Source: Streptomyces sp. TN58
GTDB taxonomy: Bacteria > Actinomycetota > Actinomycetes > Streptomycetales > Streptomycetaceae
DNA length: 64,000 nt
Direction of reading: 5' to 3'
Assembly: GCF_001941845.1 (NCBI RefSeq)
Contig: NZ_CP018870.1
Span: 1,302,001-1,366,000 of the forward strand
The position numbers and the translations under genes are program-made. Below, one piece after another: positions 1 through 8,395 of this stretch (position 1 is its first letter; each line of letters begins with the position of its first letter). The notes under the pieces were generated by a model. That model did not search any database, was not told the origin of the DNA, and was given only the letters and a program-made list of their open reading frames with translations.

Positions 1-2
1 AG

Positions 3-608
3 GAGCGGCTCCCGCCGCAGGACGGTGTCGCCGTCTTCAACCGGGTCTACCTGACGGTGACGGAGACCCTGCACCATCGGATCGCCCACGGGGGCTTCCC
101 GGCGCCCCGGCGGGCGGCGACCCTGAGCGTCCGGTTCGCGGAGCGGTACCTGACGGCGGTGGAGGCGGACCGGGCCCCGGCCTGCTGGCGGCCGCTGCTG
201 CAGTACCGCCGCCATCCCGGGATCCGGCCGCTCCAGCACGCGCTGGCCGGGATCAACGCGCACATCGGCCACGACCTGGCGCTCGCGGTCGTCGCGACCT
301 GCGGTGAACTGGACTGCGAACCGCGGGCCCTGGAGTCGGACTTCGACCGGGTCGGCGACACGCTGGTCTCGCTGGAGGAGCACATCCGGGAGGACCTGAT
401 GCCGGGCCCGGACCTGCTGGAGATCGCCGACCCGCTGACCCACCTCGTCGGCTCGTGGAGCCTGGAGCGCGCCCGCGCCGGGGCCTGGTCGGCGGCCCGG
501 CTGCTGTGGACGCTGCGCCGGGCGCCGGACCTGGCCGCGGAGTTCGCGGACTCCCTGGACGCGGGCGTGGGCCTGGTCGGCCGCTGCCTGCTGACCCCCC
601 GGGGCTGA
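3..608 (+). CDS. DUF5995 family protein (5' end cut by window)
   Basis: The frame is open to the left edge: codons before the internal GTG at 57 read LPPQDGVAVFNRVYLTVTE, which looks like the conserved start of DUF5995 proteins, so the true start lies outside the window. About 200 residues are visible, ending at TGA 606-608. The protein is predicted soluble and mostly helical, with conserved His-containing segments (HPGIRPLQHA, INAHIGHDLA). No biochemical role is known to me for this family. It converges on the lysine monooxygenase gene. A shorter product from GTG 57 is possible but would lose conserved residues. Confidence 0.75.
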   Translation, partial: ERLPPQDGVAVFNRVYLTVTETLHHRIAHGGFPAPRRAATLSVRFAERYLTAVEADRAPACWRPLLQYRRHPGIRPLQHALAGINAHIGHDLALAVVATCGELDCEPRALESDFDRVGDTLVSLEEHIREDLMPGPDLLEIADPLTHLVGSWSLERARAGAWSAARLLWTLRRAPDLAAEFADSLDAGVGLVGRCLLTPRG

Positions 609-676
609 GGTGCGGGCATGGGAACGGGCCGCCGGCCCGCGTGCTGACGGCGCGGGGCGGCGGCCCGTGATCGGCG

Positions 677-694
677 GGCCCCTGGGCAGGGGCC
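677..694. terminator. hairpin between convergent genes
   Basis: A 7-bp perfect stem (GGCCCCT/AGGGGCC) with loop GGGC sits between the convergent stops at 608 and 702. There is no T-run, which is usual for Streptomyces terminators. It could serve both genes. Confidence 0.4.
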
Positions 695-701
695 GGGAGG
701 G

Positions 702-2399
702 TCAGTCCTCCGGGAGTTCGACCGGGGCGATCTCGTCGTAGACGTCGCCCGGGCCGGGGTTGGTGGAGTCGGTGGAGCCGCCGAGGTGGTGCATGACGCC
801 CCACACGGCGTTGAGGGCGGTCTGGACCGCGCCCTCGGCCCAGCCGGCCGTCCAGGAGATGTCGTCGCCCGCGAGGAAGATGCCGCGCTTGTCCTCGGGG
901 AGGCGGTCCTGCATGAAGTGGGTGAACAGGCGGCGCTGGTAGCGGTAGTGGCCGGGGAGGTTGGCCTTGAACGCGCCCATGAAGTAGGGCTCGTCCTCCC
1001 AGGAGACGGTGACCGGGTTGCCGATGATGTGGCGGCGGATGTCGACCTTGGGGTAGATCTCGCCGAGGGACTTCAGCATGACCTCCATCCGCTCGTTCGC
1101 GGACAGCGGCAGCCACTTCAGGCTGTCGTCGCACCAGGTGTACGACAGGCAGATGACGGCGGGCTTGTCCGGGCCGTCGTCCAGGAGGTAGGTGCCGCGG
1201 GTCATGCGGTCGGTCAGCGTCATCGACATGACGTCGCGGCCGGTCTCCTCGTCCTTGTCCAGCCAGAACGGCCGGTCGACGGGGACGAACAGCTTGGACG
1301 ACTCCATGTAGTGGGTGCGCTCGATCGCCGTCCAGTGGTCGATCGGGAACAGCGTGTCGTCGCACTCGATCTTCGACAGGAGCATCCAGGACTGTGCCGT
1401 GAAGATCGCGGCGCGGTAGGTGCGGATGTCGCCGGAGGAGTCGGTGACGGTGATGCGGTTGCCGGCGGTGCGGTGCAGGCGGGTCACGGCGGGGCGCGGG
1501 GCGCCGTCGTGGAGGGTGGACAGGGAGGTGCCCTGGGCCCAGTGGACGATCTTCTCGGGCTCGCGCTCCCACAGGCGCAGCGGCAGCTGCTGGGAGCCGC
1601 CGACGATGCCGCGGTGGTGGTCGTCGGCCTCGGTGTAGACGACGCGCAGGATCTCCAGGATGGAGTTCGGGAAGTCGGTGTCCCAGCCGCCGGTGCCGAA
1701 TCCGACCTGGCCGAAGATCTCGCGCTTGCGGAAGGACTTGAAGGCCTCCGACTTGCACAGGAAGCCGTAGAAGGTCTCGTCGTCGAGCTTCTCGACGAGC
1801 TTGGCCCAGATCTCGCGGATGCGCGGGACGTCCCGCTCGCGCATCGCGGTGTTCATGTCGGAGAAGTCGGCGCCCTCGTCGAGGCAGGCGTTCCACGCGT
1901 CGGCGACGTCGCGGTAGATCTGCGGGAGGTCGGCGATGGTCTCCGCGTAGTGCGTCTCGCCCTTGAGGTCGACGACCGTGGAGGGGGTGGCCTCGGCGAG
2001 CGGGTTCGGGAAGGGCTCGGTGACCAGGCCGACGAGGTCGATGTAGTGCTGCAGGGCCGTGGAGGAGGGCGGGAAGCGCATGGCGCCCATCTCGGCGGTG
2101 AGGCCCTCGGTCTCGGCGCCCTCGAAGCCGACGGTGCGCAGGCGGCCGCCGATCTGGTCGGCCTCGTAGACGACGGGCTTGAGGCCCATCTTCATGAGCT
2201 CGTAGGCGGAGATGATGCCGGAGAGACCGCCGCCGATGACGGCGACCTCGGTGCCGAACTCGGTCGCGGGTATCTGGCCGAGGCCTGCCGGGTGGGCGAG
2301 GAAGTCGTCGTAGGCGTACGGGAAGTCCGGGCCGAACATGGTGATCGGCGGCTGTCCGTCGCTGTGCGGGACGGCGGTGGTGGGCACCGTGGACGTCAT
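702..2399 (-). CDS. davB: L-lysine 2-monooxygenase (DavB-like flavin amine oxidase)
   Basis: Predicted FAD enzyme that converts L-lysine with O2 to 5-aminovaleramide, CO2 and water, the first step of the Dav (5-aminovalerate) pathway. 565 aa, close to Pseudomonas DavB. The N-terminal signature ITMFGPDFPYAYDDF, the dinucleotide-binding GGGLSG (about 56-61) with acceptor E79 and GGRLR (84-88), and a C-terminal FAD motif (GIFLAGDDISWTAGWAEGA) all match remembered DavB sequence. ATG 2399 has AAGGAG ten bases upstream. The DavA-like amidase is 70 nt upstream on the same strand, the same pairing as davBA. A related tryptophan or phenylalanine monooxygenase is the alternative, but similarity to the lysine enzyme runs through the whole length. 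Confidence 0.85.
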   Translation of the reverse strand: MTSTVPTTAVPHSDGQPPITMFGPDFPYAYDDFLAHPAGLGQIPATEFGTEVAVIGGGLSGIISAYELMKMGLKPVVYEADQIGGRLRTVGFEGAETEGLTAEMGAMRFPPSSTALQHYIDLVGLVTEPFPNPLAEATPSTVVDLKGETHYAETIADLPQIYRDVADAWNACLDEGADFSDMNTAMRERDVPRIREIWAKLVEKLDDETFYGFLCKSEAFKSFRKREIFGQVGFGTGGWDTDFPNSILEILRVVYTEADDHHRGIVGGSQQLPLRLWEREPEKIVHWAQGTSLSTLHDGAPRPAVTRLHRTAGNRITVTDSSGDIRTYRAAIFTAQSWMLLSKIECDDTLFPIDHWTAIERTHYMESSKLFVPVDRPFWLDKDEETGRDVMSMTLTDRMTRGTYLLDDGPDKPAVICLSYTWCDDSLKWLPLSANERMEVMLKSLGEIYPKVDIRRHIIGNPVTVSWEDEPYFMGAFKANLPGHYRYQRRLFTHFMQDRLPEDKRGIFLAGDDISWTAGWAEGAVQTALNAVWGVMHHLGGSTDSTNPGPGDVYDEIAPVELPED

Positions 2400-2469
2400 G
2401 GGGTACGACTCCTTGCGGGCAGGGCTCGGGGGGTGGAGCGGTGGGGGCGGGGAGGGGTGCTGGTGCGGG

Positions 2470-3270
2470 TCAGACGAGCGAGGCGTAGAGGCCCGGCCGG
2501 CGGTCGCGCAGGTAGGGGTTGTTCTCGCGCGAGACGCTGAGCAGCTCGGGGTCGACCTCGCCGAGCACCATCTCCTCGCCGCGGCCGGCGCGGGTGCGGG
2601 TGGTGCCGTCGGGGCTCGCCAGGCAGCTGAGGCCGACGAACTCGAACTCGCCCTCGGGGCCGGTGCGGTTGACGTACGCGACGTACATCTGGTTCTCGAA
2701 GGCCCGGACGGGGACGAGGTGCTCGGCGACGAACTGGAAGGGGTGCATCTGGGCGGTCGGCACCAGGAGGAGGTCGGTGCCGGCGAGCGCGTGGGCGCGG
2801 ACGTTCTCGGGGAACTCCACGTCGTAGCAGATCATGATGCCGATGCGGATGCCGCCGAGGTCGGCCTGGACGACGGGGATGTCGCCGGGGGTGAAGGCGT
2901 CCTGCTCGAAGCAGCCGAAGAGGTGGGTCTTGCGGTAGTTCGCGAGGGAGGCGCCGTCGGGGCCGATGAGCTGGGCGGAGTTGTAGACCGTCTCGCCGTC
3001 GCGCTCGGGGTAGCCGTAGAGGACCGCGAGTCCGTGGCGGCGGGCGATGTCGCCGACGGCGCGGGCGGAGTCGCCGTCGTGGGCCTCGGCGACCGCGGGT
3101 ACGGCGTCGAGGTCGAGCGCGTAGCCGGTCAGGAACATCTCCGAGGTGACCAGCAGCCCGGCCCCCGCCCGTGCGGCGCGCTCGGCGGCCTCGTCGAGCG
3201 CCTTGAGGTTCCCGGCGACGTCGCCGAGGACTCCGGAGCTCTGGAGGAGGGCGGTGCGCAGCGGGGGCAT
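2470..3270 (-). CDS. davA: 5-aminovaleramidase (DavA-like nitrilase-superfamily amidase)
   Basis: Predicted to hydrolyse 5-aminovaleramide to 5-aminovalerate and ammonia, following DavB. 266 aa, typical carbon-nitrogen hydrolase. The Glu-Lys-Cys triad is visible: E44 in SEMFLTGY, K114 in YRKTHLFG and C148 in MICYDVEFPE. No signal peptide, so cytosolic. ATG 3270 follows GAGG with 7-nt spacing; an in-frame extension to 3342 exists but lacks conserved sequence. davB lies 70 nt downstream, probably in the same transcript. The upstream region holds a palindrome and three TTGCGC motifs shared with the permease gene, suggesting lysine-responsive control. Confidence 0.85.
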   Translation of the reverse strand: MPPLRTALLQSSGVLGDVAGNLKALDEAAERAARAGAGLLVTSEMFLTGYALDLDAVPAVAEAHDGDSARAVGDIARRHGLAVLYGYPERDGETVYNSAQLIGPDGASLANYRKTHLFGCFEQDAFTPGDIPVVQADLGGIRIGIMICYDVEFPENVRAHALAGTDLLLVPTAQMHPFQFVAEHLVPVRAFENQMYVAYVNRTGPEGEFEFVGLSCLASPDGTTRTRAGRGEEMVLGEVDPELLSVSRENNPYLRDRRPGLYASLV

Positions 3271-3309
3271 GGGCGTACCTCTGTGGCAGGAGGGGCGGGT
3301 GCGGTCCTG

Positions 3310-3324
3310 TAAACGGTACGTTTC
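3310..3324. promoter_or_regulatory. palindromic operator candidate upstream of davA
   Basis: AAACG-GTA-CGTTT (3311-3323) is a perfect 5-3-5 palindrome about 40 bp upstream of the davA start. It is A/T-richer than its surroundings. The binding protein is unknown; GntR- or TetR-like dimers use sites of this size. Confidence 0.35.
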
Positions 3325-3348
3325 GCCCTCCCGGCGCAACAAGGCGCC

Positions 3349-3412
3349 GATGTTGCGCGCTGGTGTGCGATTCGTTGCGCGTTACGGGGCTCTGGCGGCG
3401 ATTCGTTGCGCG
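3349..3412. promoter_or_regulatory. three TTGCGC motifs upstream of davA
   Basis: GCGATTCGTTGCGCG occurs exactly twice (3367-3381 and 3398-3412), and a third partial copy GATGTTGCGCG starts at 3349. TTGCGC cores lie at 3353, 3375 and 3406. Similar cores with mirrored spacing precede the permease. Likely operator for the Lrp/AsnC regulator in this locus (inference). Confidence 0.45.
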
Positions 3413-3430
3413 ACGGCGTCGGGGAGCCGG

Positions 3431-4168
3431 TCAGTCGGCGGTCCGGCACAGCAGGAGGGTGGCGAAGCCCCAGGTGGCACGGTATCCGCGCAGCCATTGG
3501 GTGCGGTGGCCGTTCGCTGCGTCGAGGGCTTCGGCGCTGTCCGGGTGGTCGGGGTGGTCGAGGGCCCAGGCGGCCAGCGAACCGGTCCAGGACCACTCGT
3601 AGTCGTCGAGTTCCTCGCGGGTGCTGAGGTGACCGTACACCGGGGTCCATCCGGCCGCTGTGACCTGGTCGACGAGGGTGGGCAGATCGGGGAGGTGACC
3701 GAAGTCCCGGAGGTCCGCTGGGGTGGGCGGGTGCTCCCAGTAGCCGTCGCCGACGAGGACGTGGCCGCCGGGGGCGAGGTGGGCGCGGGCGGCGTCGAGG
3801 GTGGGCAGGAGCCCGCCGAAGGCGTGGGCGGCGCCGACGCTGAGGACGAGGTCGTAGGGGTGCGGGTCGGTGTGGTCCGCGGCGGGCCGAGGATGCAGGG
3901 CCAGCCGGTCGGCGACGCCGAGGGCCTGTGCGGCGGCGGCGGCCCGGTCGAGGGCGGTGCGGGAGACGTCGACGCCGACGCCGTGTACGCCGGGGCGGGC
4001 GTGCAGGGACCGCAGCAGCCATTCGCCGGGGCCGCAGCCGAGGTCGAGGACGCGTTCGGTGCCGCGGGGCAGAGCGCGGTCCAGGAGCCGGGCGACGGCG
4101 GTGTCGCTCAGCGGGGCCGCGACGGGGTGGTGGGCGTGGGCCAGGTGGGAGATCGTTTCTCGGTTCAC
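3431..4168 (-). CDS. class I SAM-dependent methyltransferase
   Basis: 245 aa, cytosolic. Motif I VLDLGCGPGEW (about 40-50) is the SAM-binding glycine loop; the following acidic strand GVGVDVSRTAL and motif VLVGDGYWE fit a Rossmann methyltransferase. GTG 4168 is preferred because GAAGG lies 7 nt upstream; an ATG at 4204 without a good ribosome site would add 12 residues. The substrate cannot be told from sequence. Transcribed in the direction of davA, but the operator region between them suggests separate transcripts. Confidence 0.75.
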   Translation of the reverse strand: MNRETISHLAHAHHPVAAPLSDTAVARLLDRALPRGTERVLDLGCGPGEWLLRSLHARPGVHGVGVDVSRTALDRAAAAAQALGVADRLALHPRPAADHTDPHPYDLVLSVGAAHAFGGLLPTLDAARAHLAPGGHVLVGDGYWEHPPTPADLRDFGHLPDLPTLVDQVTAAGWTPVYGHLSTREELDDYEWSWTGSLAAWALDHPDHPDSAEALDAANGHRTQWLRGYRATWGFATLLLCRTAD

Positions 4169-4387
4169 CGGGACACCTTCCCCGTCGGTGGACGCTCGGG
4201 GCATCCGGTTTTCCGGTGGCGGCTCGGGGGGCGGCCCCGACGCCGGGAACCGGGAGCGGCCCCGGCTGCGGGAACCGGGAGCGGCACGATCGTCCGCCCG
4301 GGTTTCGCCGTGCCTGCGCGAGGAGGATCGTGGGAAGTGCACCGTCCGGCGTCGGTGCCGGCGGACACCTGTCCCGGGAGGCTCGTC

Positions 4388-4579
4388 ATGCGGAAGGTCA
4401 TGGACTGCAGGGACTACCCCAGCGAGATGAACTGCACCCTCGCCATCTCGGGCGAGGAGGAAGAGGTCATTGCGGCGGCCGCCCAGCACGCCGCGACCGT
4501 GCACGGCCACGAGGACACTCCGGAGTTCCGGGCCTCGTTGCGCGGGATGATGAAGGACGAGGCGCCGCAGCACGCCTGA
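4388..4579 (+). CDS. DUF1059 family small protein
   Basis: 63 aa with MDCRDYPSEMNCTLAISG near the start and AAAQHAATVHGH in the middle, the Cys/His pattern typical of DUF1059. ATG 4388 has GGGAGG about 7 nt upstream. It is divergent from the methyltransferase and convergent with the Lrp regulator. The paired Cys and HxxxxH residues could bind a metal, but no function is established to my knowledge. Confidence 0.75.
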   Translation: MRKVMDCRDYPSEMNCTLAISGEEEEVIAAAAQHAATVHGHEDTPEFRASLRGMMKDEAPQHA

Positions 4580-4600
4580 GAGCGTGCGGCGCCGGTGCGG

Positions 4601-4622
4601 GACCCGGCCCGACGGGCGGGTC
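4601..4622. terminator. hairpin between DUF1059 gene and Lrp gene
   Basis: GACCC-G-GCCC / GGGC-GGGTC with a 3-nt loop, one bulged G, lies between the convergent stops at 4579 and 4635. Confidence 0.4.
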
Positions 4623-4634
4623 TACGCGGAGGGT

Positions 4635-5090
4635 CTACGCCGGGGCGCCGGAGGTGAAGCGGCGCAGCAGCGGGGACAGGACGAGGACGGACTTCGTGCG
4701 TTCGACGAAGGGCTCGCCCGCGATGCGTTCCAGGACCCTCTCGAAGTGGCGCATGTCGGAGGCGAAGATCTGCACGAGGGCGTCCGCGTCGCCGGTGACG
4801 GTCGACGCGGACACCACCTCGGGGTATCTCTCCAGTCCTCGCCGGATGTCGTCCGGCGAGGTGTTGTGGCGACAGTAGATCTCGATGAAGCCCTCGGTCT
4901 CCCAGCCCATGGCGGCCGGGTCGACGCGGACGGTGAAGCCGGTGATGGCGCCTTCGGCGCGCAGCCGGTCCACGCGCCGCTTGACGGCGGGGGCGGACAG
5001 CCCGACCTCGGAGCCGATGTCCGCATAGGAGCGGCGGGCGTCCTCGGCGAGGGCGTGCACGATGCGTTCGTCGAGATCGTTCAGTCGCAC
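4635..5090 (-). CDS. Lrp/AsnC family transcriptional regulator
   Basis: 151 aa. N-terminal winged helix (about 3-60; LDERIVHALAEDARRSYADI, then GLSAPAVKRRVDRLR as recognition helix) and C-terminal AsnC ligand domain (about 65-140, VTGDADALVQIFASD). These proteins form octamers or dimers-of-dimers that sense amino acids. It starts 10 nt after the permease stop, so the two are co-transcribed. Lysine or another basic amino acid is the likely ligand, and the TTGCGC repeats upstream of davA and the permease are candidate sites (inference). Confidence 0.85.
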   Translation of the reverse strand: MRLNDLDERIVHALAEDARRSYADIGSEVGLSAPAVKRRVDRLRAEGAITGFTVRVDPAAMGWETEGFIEIYCRHNTSPDDIRRGLERYPEVVSASTVTGDADALVQIFASDMRHFERVLERIAGEPFVERTKSVLVLSPLLRRFTSGAPA

Positions 5091-5100
5091 GGGGGGTGAA

Positions 5101-6591
5101 TCACTTCTGTTCAGCGACCTCCGCGGCCGAGGCGGCCACGGCGGCCACGGTGGCCAGGCTGGAGCGGCGCATGCCGTAGAAGAAGTAGATCACGAGACCG
5201 ACCGCCATCCAGCCACCGAAGCAGAGCCACGTGGCCATCGGCAGCTCGATCATGAGGTACGCGCAGAAGAGGAAGCCCAGGATCGGGGTGACCGGGAAGA
5301 GGGCGACCCTGAAGGTGCGGTTCATGTCGGGGCGCTTGTAGCGCAGGATGACGACGGCCACGTTGACCAGGCCGAACGCGAAGAGCGTGCCGATGCTGGT
5401 GGCGTTGGCCAGCTCACCCAGCGGGATGAAGGCGGCGAGCAGTCCGCAGAAGAGGCAGACGATGATCGTGTTGACCTTCGGGGTGCCGGTCTTCTCGTCG
5501 ACCTTGGCGAACGCCTTGGGCATCAGGCCGTCGCGGGACATGGCGAAGAGGATGCGGGTCTGGCCGTAGAGGACGGCGAAGACGACGCTGGCGATGGCGA
5601 CGACCGCGCCGGCGGCGAGGATGACGCTCCAGAAGGAGTGGCCCGTGACGTTCTCCATGATCTGGGCCAGGGCGGCCTCGCTGCCCTCGAATTCCTGCCA
5701 CGGCATGGCGCCGACGGCGACCAGGGCGACGAGGCAGTAGATCGCGGTGACGATCAGCAGCGAGAGCATGATCGCGCGGGGCAGGTCCTTCTTCGGGTTC
5801 TTGGCTTCCTCACCGGCGGTGGAGGCCGCGTCGAAGCCGATGTACGAGAAGAAGAGCATGGAGGCGGCGGTGCTGATGGCGGTGACGCCGAGCGGGGCCA
5901 GCGGGGTGTAGTTGCCGGCCTTGATGCCCATGAAGCCGATGACGATGAACAGCGCCAGCGTCACGATCTTGACGACGACCATGATCGTGTTGATCCGGGC
6001 GCTCTCTTTGGCCCCGCGGAGCAGGAAGACCATGCACAGGAGCACCACGACGAGGGCGGGGAGGTTGATGTAGCCGCCCTCGCCCAGCGGGGCGGAGAAG
6101 CCCTCAGGGATGGTGAAGCCGAGCGTGCCGTCGAGCAGCTCGTTGAGGTACTGGCCCCAGCCCACGGCGACGGCCGCGACCGAGACGCCGTACTCCAGGA
6201 CCAGGCACCAGCCGCAGACCCAGGCTATGAGCTCGCCCATGGTGGCGTAGGCGTAGGAGTACGAGGAGCCGGAGACCGGGATCGAGCCCGCGAGCTCGGC
6301 GTAGGAGAGCGCCGAGAACAGCGCGGTCAGGCCGGCGACGATGAAGGCGATGAAGACGGCCGGGCCGGCGACCGGGGTGGCTTCGCCGAGGACGACGAAG
6401 ATGCCGGTGCCCAGGGTCGCGCCGATGCTGATCATGGTCAGCTGCCACATCGTGAGCGAACGCTTCAGCGCGCCGCCCTCGCCCTGGCCGCCTTCGGACA
6501 CCAGCTGCTCGACCGGCTTGCGGCGGAGCAGCGGGTTGACGGGCCTGCGGGCCTCGGAGGCGAGCGGGGGCGCCTGGCCGTGGTCGAGCAC
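5101..6591 (-). CDS. APC-family (cationic) amino-acid permease
   Basis: 496 aa integral membrane protein with about 12 to 14 helices. The first helix carries the APC signature ISIGATLGTGIFVVLG (substrate-binding GxG), followed by PAVFIAFIVAGLTALFSALS and SYAELAGSIPVSGSSYSYAY, as in the CAT/YfnA branch. GTG 6591 is chosen because AAGGAG lies 8 nt upstream; longer in-frame starts have no ribosome site. It leads a two-gene transcript with the Lrp regulator, next to DavBA, so lysine uptake is the likely role (inference). Confidence 0.85.
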   Translation of the reverse strand: MLDHGQAPPLASEARRPVNPLLRRKPVEQLVSEGGQGEGGALKRSLTMWQLTMISIGATLGTGIFVVLGEATPVAGPAVFIAFIVAGLTALFSALSYAELAGSIPVSGSSYSYAYATMGELIAWVCGWCLVLEYGVSVAAVAVGWGQYLNELLDGTLGFTIPEGFSAPLGEGGYINLPALVVVLLCMVFLLRGAKESARINTIMVVVKIVTLALFIVIGFMGIKAGNYTPLAPLGVTAISTAASMLFFSYIGFDAASTAGEEAKNPKKDLPRAIMLSLLIVTAIYCLVALVAVGAMPWQEFEGSEAALAQIMENVTGHSFWSVILAAGAVVAIASVVFAVLYGQTRILFAMSRDGLMPKAFAKVDEKTGTPKVNTIIVCLFCGLLAAFIPLGELANATSIGTLFAFGLVNVAVVILRYKRPDMNRTFRVALFPVTPILGFLFCAYLMIELPMATWLCFGGWMAVGLVIYFFYGMRRSSLATVAAVAASAAEVAEQK

Positions 6592-7085
6592 GAGGGGACT
6601 CCTTGTCACTGCGGATCGACAGAGGTCGGGGATGAGGCGTCGACCGCGACGGTCCGGAGCAGGACAGGGCCCGACGAGGGAAGGGCCTGGCAATGGGGGA
6701 CCGCCGAGCAGGCGATCCGCGCCACTCCACGTACAGCGAGTGAGCCTACGAGCTGAGTGATACCGCCCGTAATGGACCATCCTTGCACATTGGCGCACGA
6801 TCATTGCGCGGATCGGTCACGGACAGTCGTTTGTTGCGTAGGGATGATCGATCGCTGCGCAGGCCGCCGACGACCCCCGTTCTTGACACCTCGTCAGATC
6901 TGTCGCACCGTGCCGCCCTGGATCCGGCCGCTGCCCCTCGCGGGAACCGGGCGGCCGGCGCCGGTGGAATCCGGGGCCGCGCGGGGTACGGGTGAACGCG
7001 GTGGCACCGGCGGTGACGGGGCAGGCGCCCGGGTGGACGGCGGGGCCGGCACGGAGTCCCCCCGTCCGACGATCGGAGGCGAAGG
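6592..7085. other. 494-bp divergent intergenic region
   Basis: No convincing gene was found. It carries the promoter region of the permease (minus strand) with the TTGCGC motif cluster, and the upstream region of the SGNH hydrolase (plus strand), whose ribosome site is GGAGG near 7075. Confidence 0.6.
6804..6860. promoter_or_regulatory. three TTGCGC-like motifs upstream of the permease
   Basis: Cores TTGCGC at 6804, TTGCGT at 6834 and CTGCGC at 6855, the first and third preceded by GATC. Spacings are 30 and 21 bp; upstream of davA they are 22 and 31 bp. The shared motif and near-mirror spacing suggest one regulator for both transcripts. Confidence 0.45.
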
Positions 7086-8279
7086 ATGAGCGCACCGGTA
7101 CACGGCGAGGGCAGACCCGGCCGGTGGCGGGACGTGGAGCCGTACGGGGTTCCGGGCGCACGGCGGGCAGCGCGGCAGGCCACGGGGCAGGAAACCGGAC
7201 ACGGAGCCGGGCAGGAGGCCGGGCAGGAAGCGGGCCGGGAGGCCTGGCCGGGAGCGGGCCGGGAGGCCGAGCAGGACGCTTGGCAGGATCCGCGGCCCTT
7301 CCTGCGCGGGGTCGCCTGGCTGGACAAGGGCCGGCCGGTACGCGCCGACCCCGCCGACACGATGCGGCTGCCCTGGGACACCGGCGAGCGGGCCACGCTG
7401 CCCATCGGGGTCCGGCTGGAGTTCACCACCGAGACCGCGCGGGCCGTCGAGATCCGCTACCGGGCCACCGTGCCCGGCCCCACGGACGCCCTGCGCGACC
7501 TCGCGCACGGCTTCGCCCTGTGGGACCGCCACGGGGCGGTCGGCGAGGTGTTCACCGAACCCGCCGCGGAGGCCGTCGTACGCATCGGCCTCGGAAACGG
7601 CGACGGGCCCTTCCACGGCCCGTTCACCATCCACCCGCCCGAGAACCAGTCCCCGCTCGTCCTCGGCCTGCGCGGCATCGGCGGCCCCCTCTCCCCCGCG
7701 CCGCCCGTGCCGCGCTGGGTGGTGCACGGCGACTCCATCACCGAGGGCTGGTGGTCCACCCGCCCCGCCCACGGCTGGCCCGCCGTCGCGGGCCGGTCCC
7801 TCGGCTGGGACACCGTCAACCTCGGCTACGCCGGCGCCGCCCGCGGCGAACTGGCCACCGCCGAACAGCTCGCCGCCCTGCCCGCGGACGTGATCACCCT
7901 CGCGTTCGGCACCAACTGCTGGTCCAGGGTGCCCTTTTCGGCACCGCTTCTGTACGAGACCACGCGCGCCTTCCTCGAACTGGTCCGCCAGGGCCATCCG
8001 CGGACCCCCCTGCTGCTGGTCTCCCCCGTCCTGCGGCCCGACGCCGAACGCACGCCGAACAGGCTCGGCGCCACCCTGGGCGCCCTGCGCGACGCGATGG
8101 AGCGCGCCACCCGGGACCGGATCGCCGCCGGCGACGACCGGCTCGCCGTCCTGCCGGGCCGTGACCTGCTGGGACCCGAGCACCTCGCGGACGGCCTGCA
8201 CCCCAACGACTCCGGACACCAGGTACTCGGCCTCGCTGTGGCCACGGCCCTGCGGCGCGCCGGGTTCGGCGGGGGGTGA
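7086..8279 (+). CDS. SGNH/GDSL-family hydrolase
   Basis: 397 aa. The C-terminal half is an SGNH esterase/lipase: block I WVVHGDSITEGWW with nucleophile S217, block III FGTNCW, and block V ADGLHPNDSGH giving D369 and H372. The preceding beta-rich segment (about 70-205) resembles the N-terminal domain of acetylxylan-type two-domain GDSL esterases. Residues about 33-68 are a low-complexity Gly-Gln-Glu-Ala stretch. No signal peptide is visible, so export is unclear. ATG 7086 follows GGAGG. Substrate unknown; deacetylation of a carbohydrate is the best guess. Confidence 0.8.
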   Translation: MSAPVHGEGRPGRWRDVEPYGVPGARRAARQATGQETGHGAGQEAGQEAGREAWPGAGREAEQDAWQDPRPFLRGVAWLDKGRPVRADPADTMRLPWDTGERATLPIGVRLEFTTETARAVEIRYRATVPGPTDALRDLAHGFALWDRHGAVGEVFTEPAAEAVVRIGLGNGDGPFHGPFTIHPPENQSPLVLGLRGIGGPLSPAPPVPRWVVHGDSITEGWWSTRPAHGWPAVAGRSLGWDTVNLGYAGAARGELATAEQLAALPADVITLAFGTNCWSRVPFSAPLLYETTRAFLELVRQGHPRTPLLLVSPVLRPDAERTPNRLGATLGALRDAMERATRDRIAAGDDRLAVLPGRDLLGPEHLADGLHPNDSGHQVLGLAVATALRRAGFGGG

Positions 8280-8395
8280 GTGAAACAGCCCACACCGGAG
8301 GCGGTGAACAGATCCCGCCCACCGGGGCGTGTCCTGTGCACAGTTGCCGCCGCTGGGGGCGGCGATACGACAGACACGACGTGGGAGAGATCAAC

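Noticed and set aside
786..2540. Long plus-strand open frame opposite davB
   Set aside because: It mirrors a convincing flavoenzyme, has Val/Gly/Asp-rich low-complexity sequence and no ribosome site; it is a shadow of GC-rich coding DNA.
6592..7085. Hidden small gene or tRNA in the long intergenic gap
   Set aside because: No cloverleaf, ribosome site with coding-like frame, or conserved peptide could be found.
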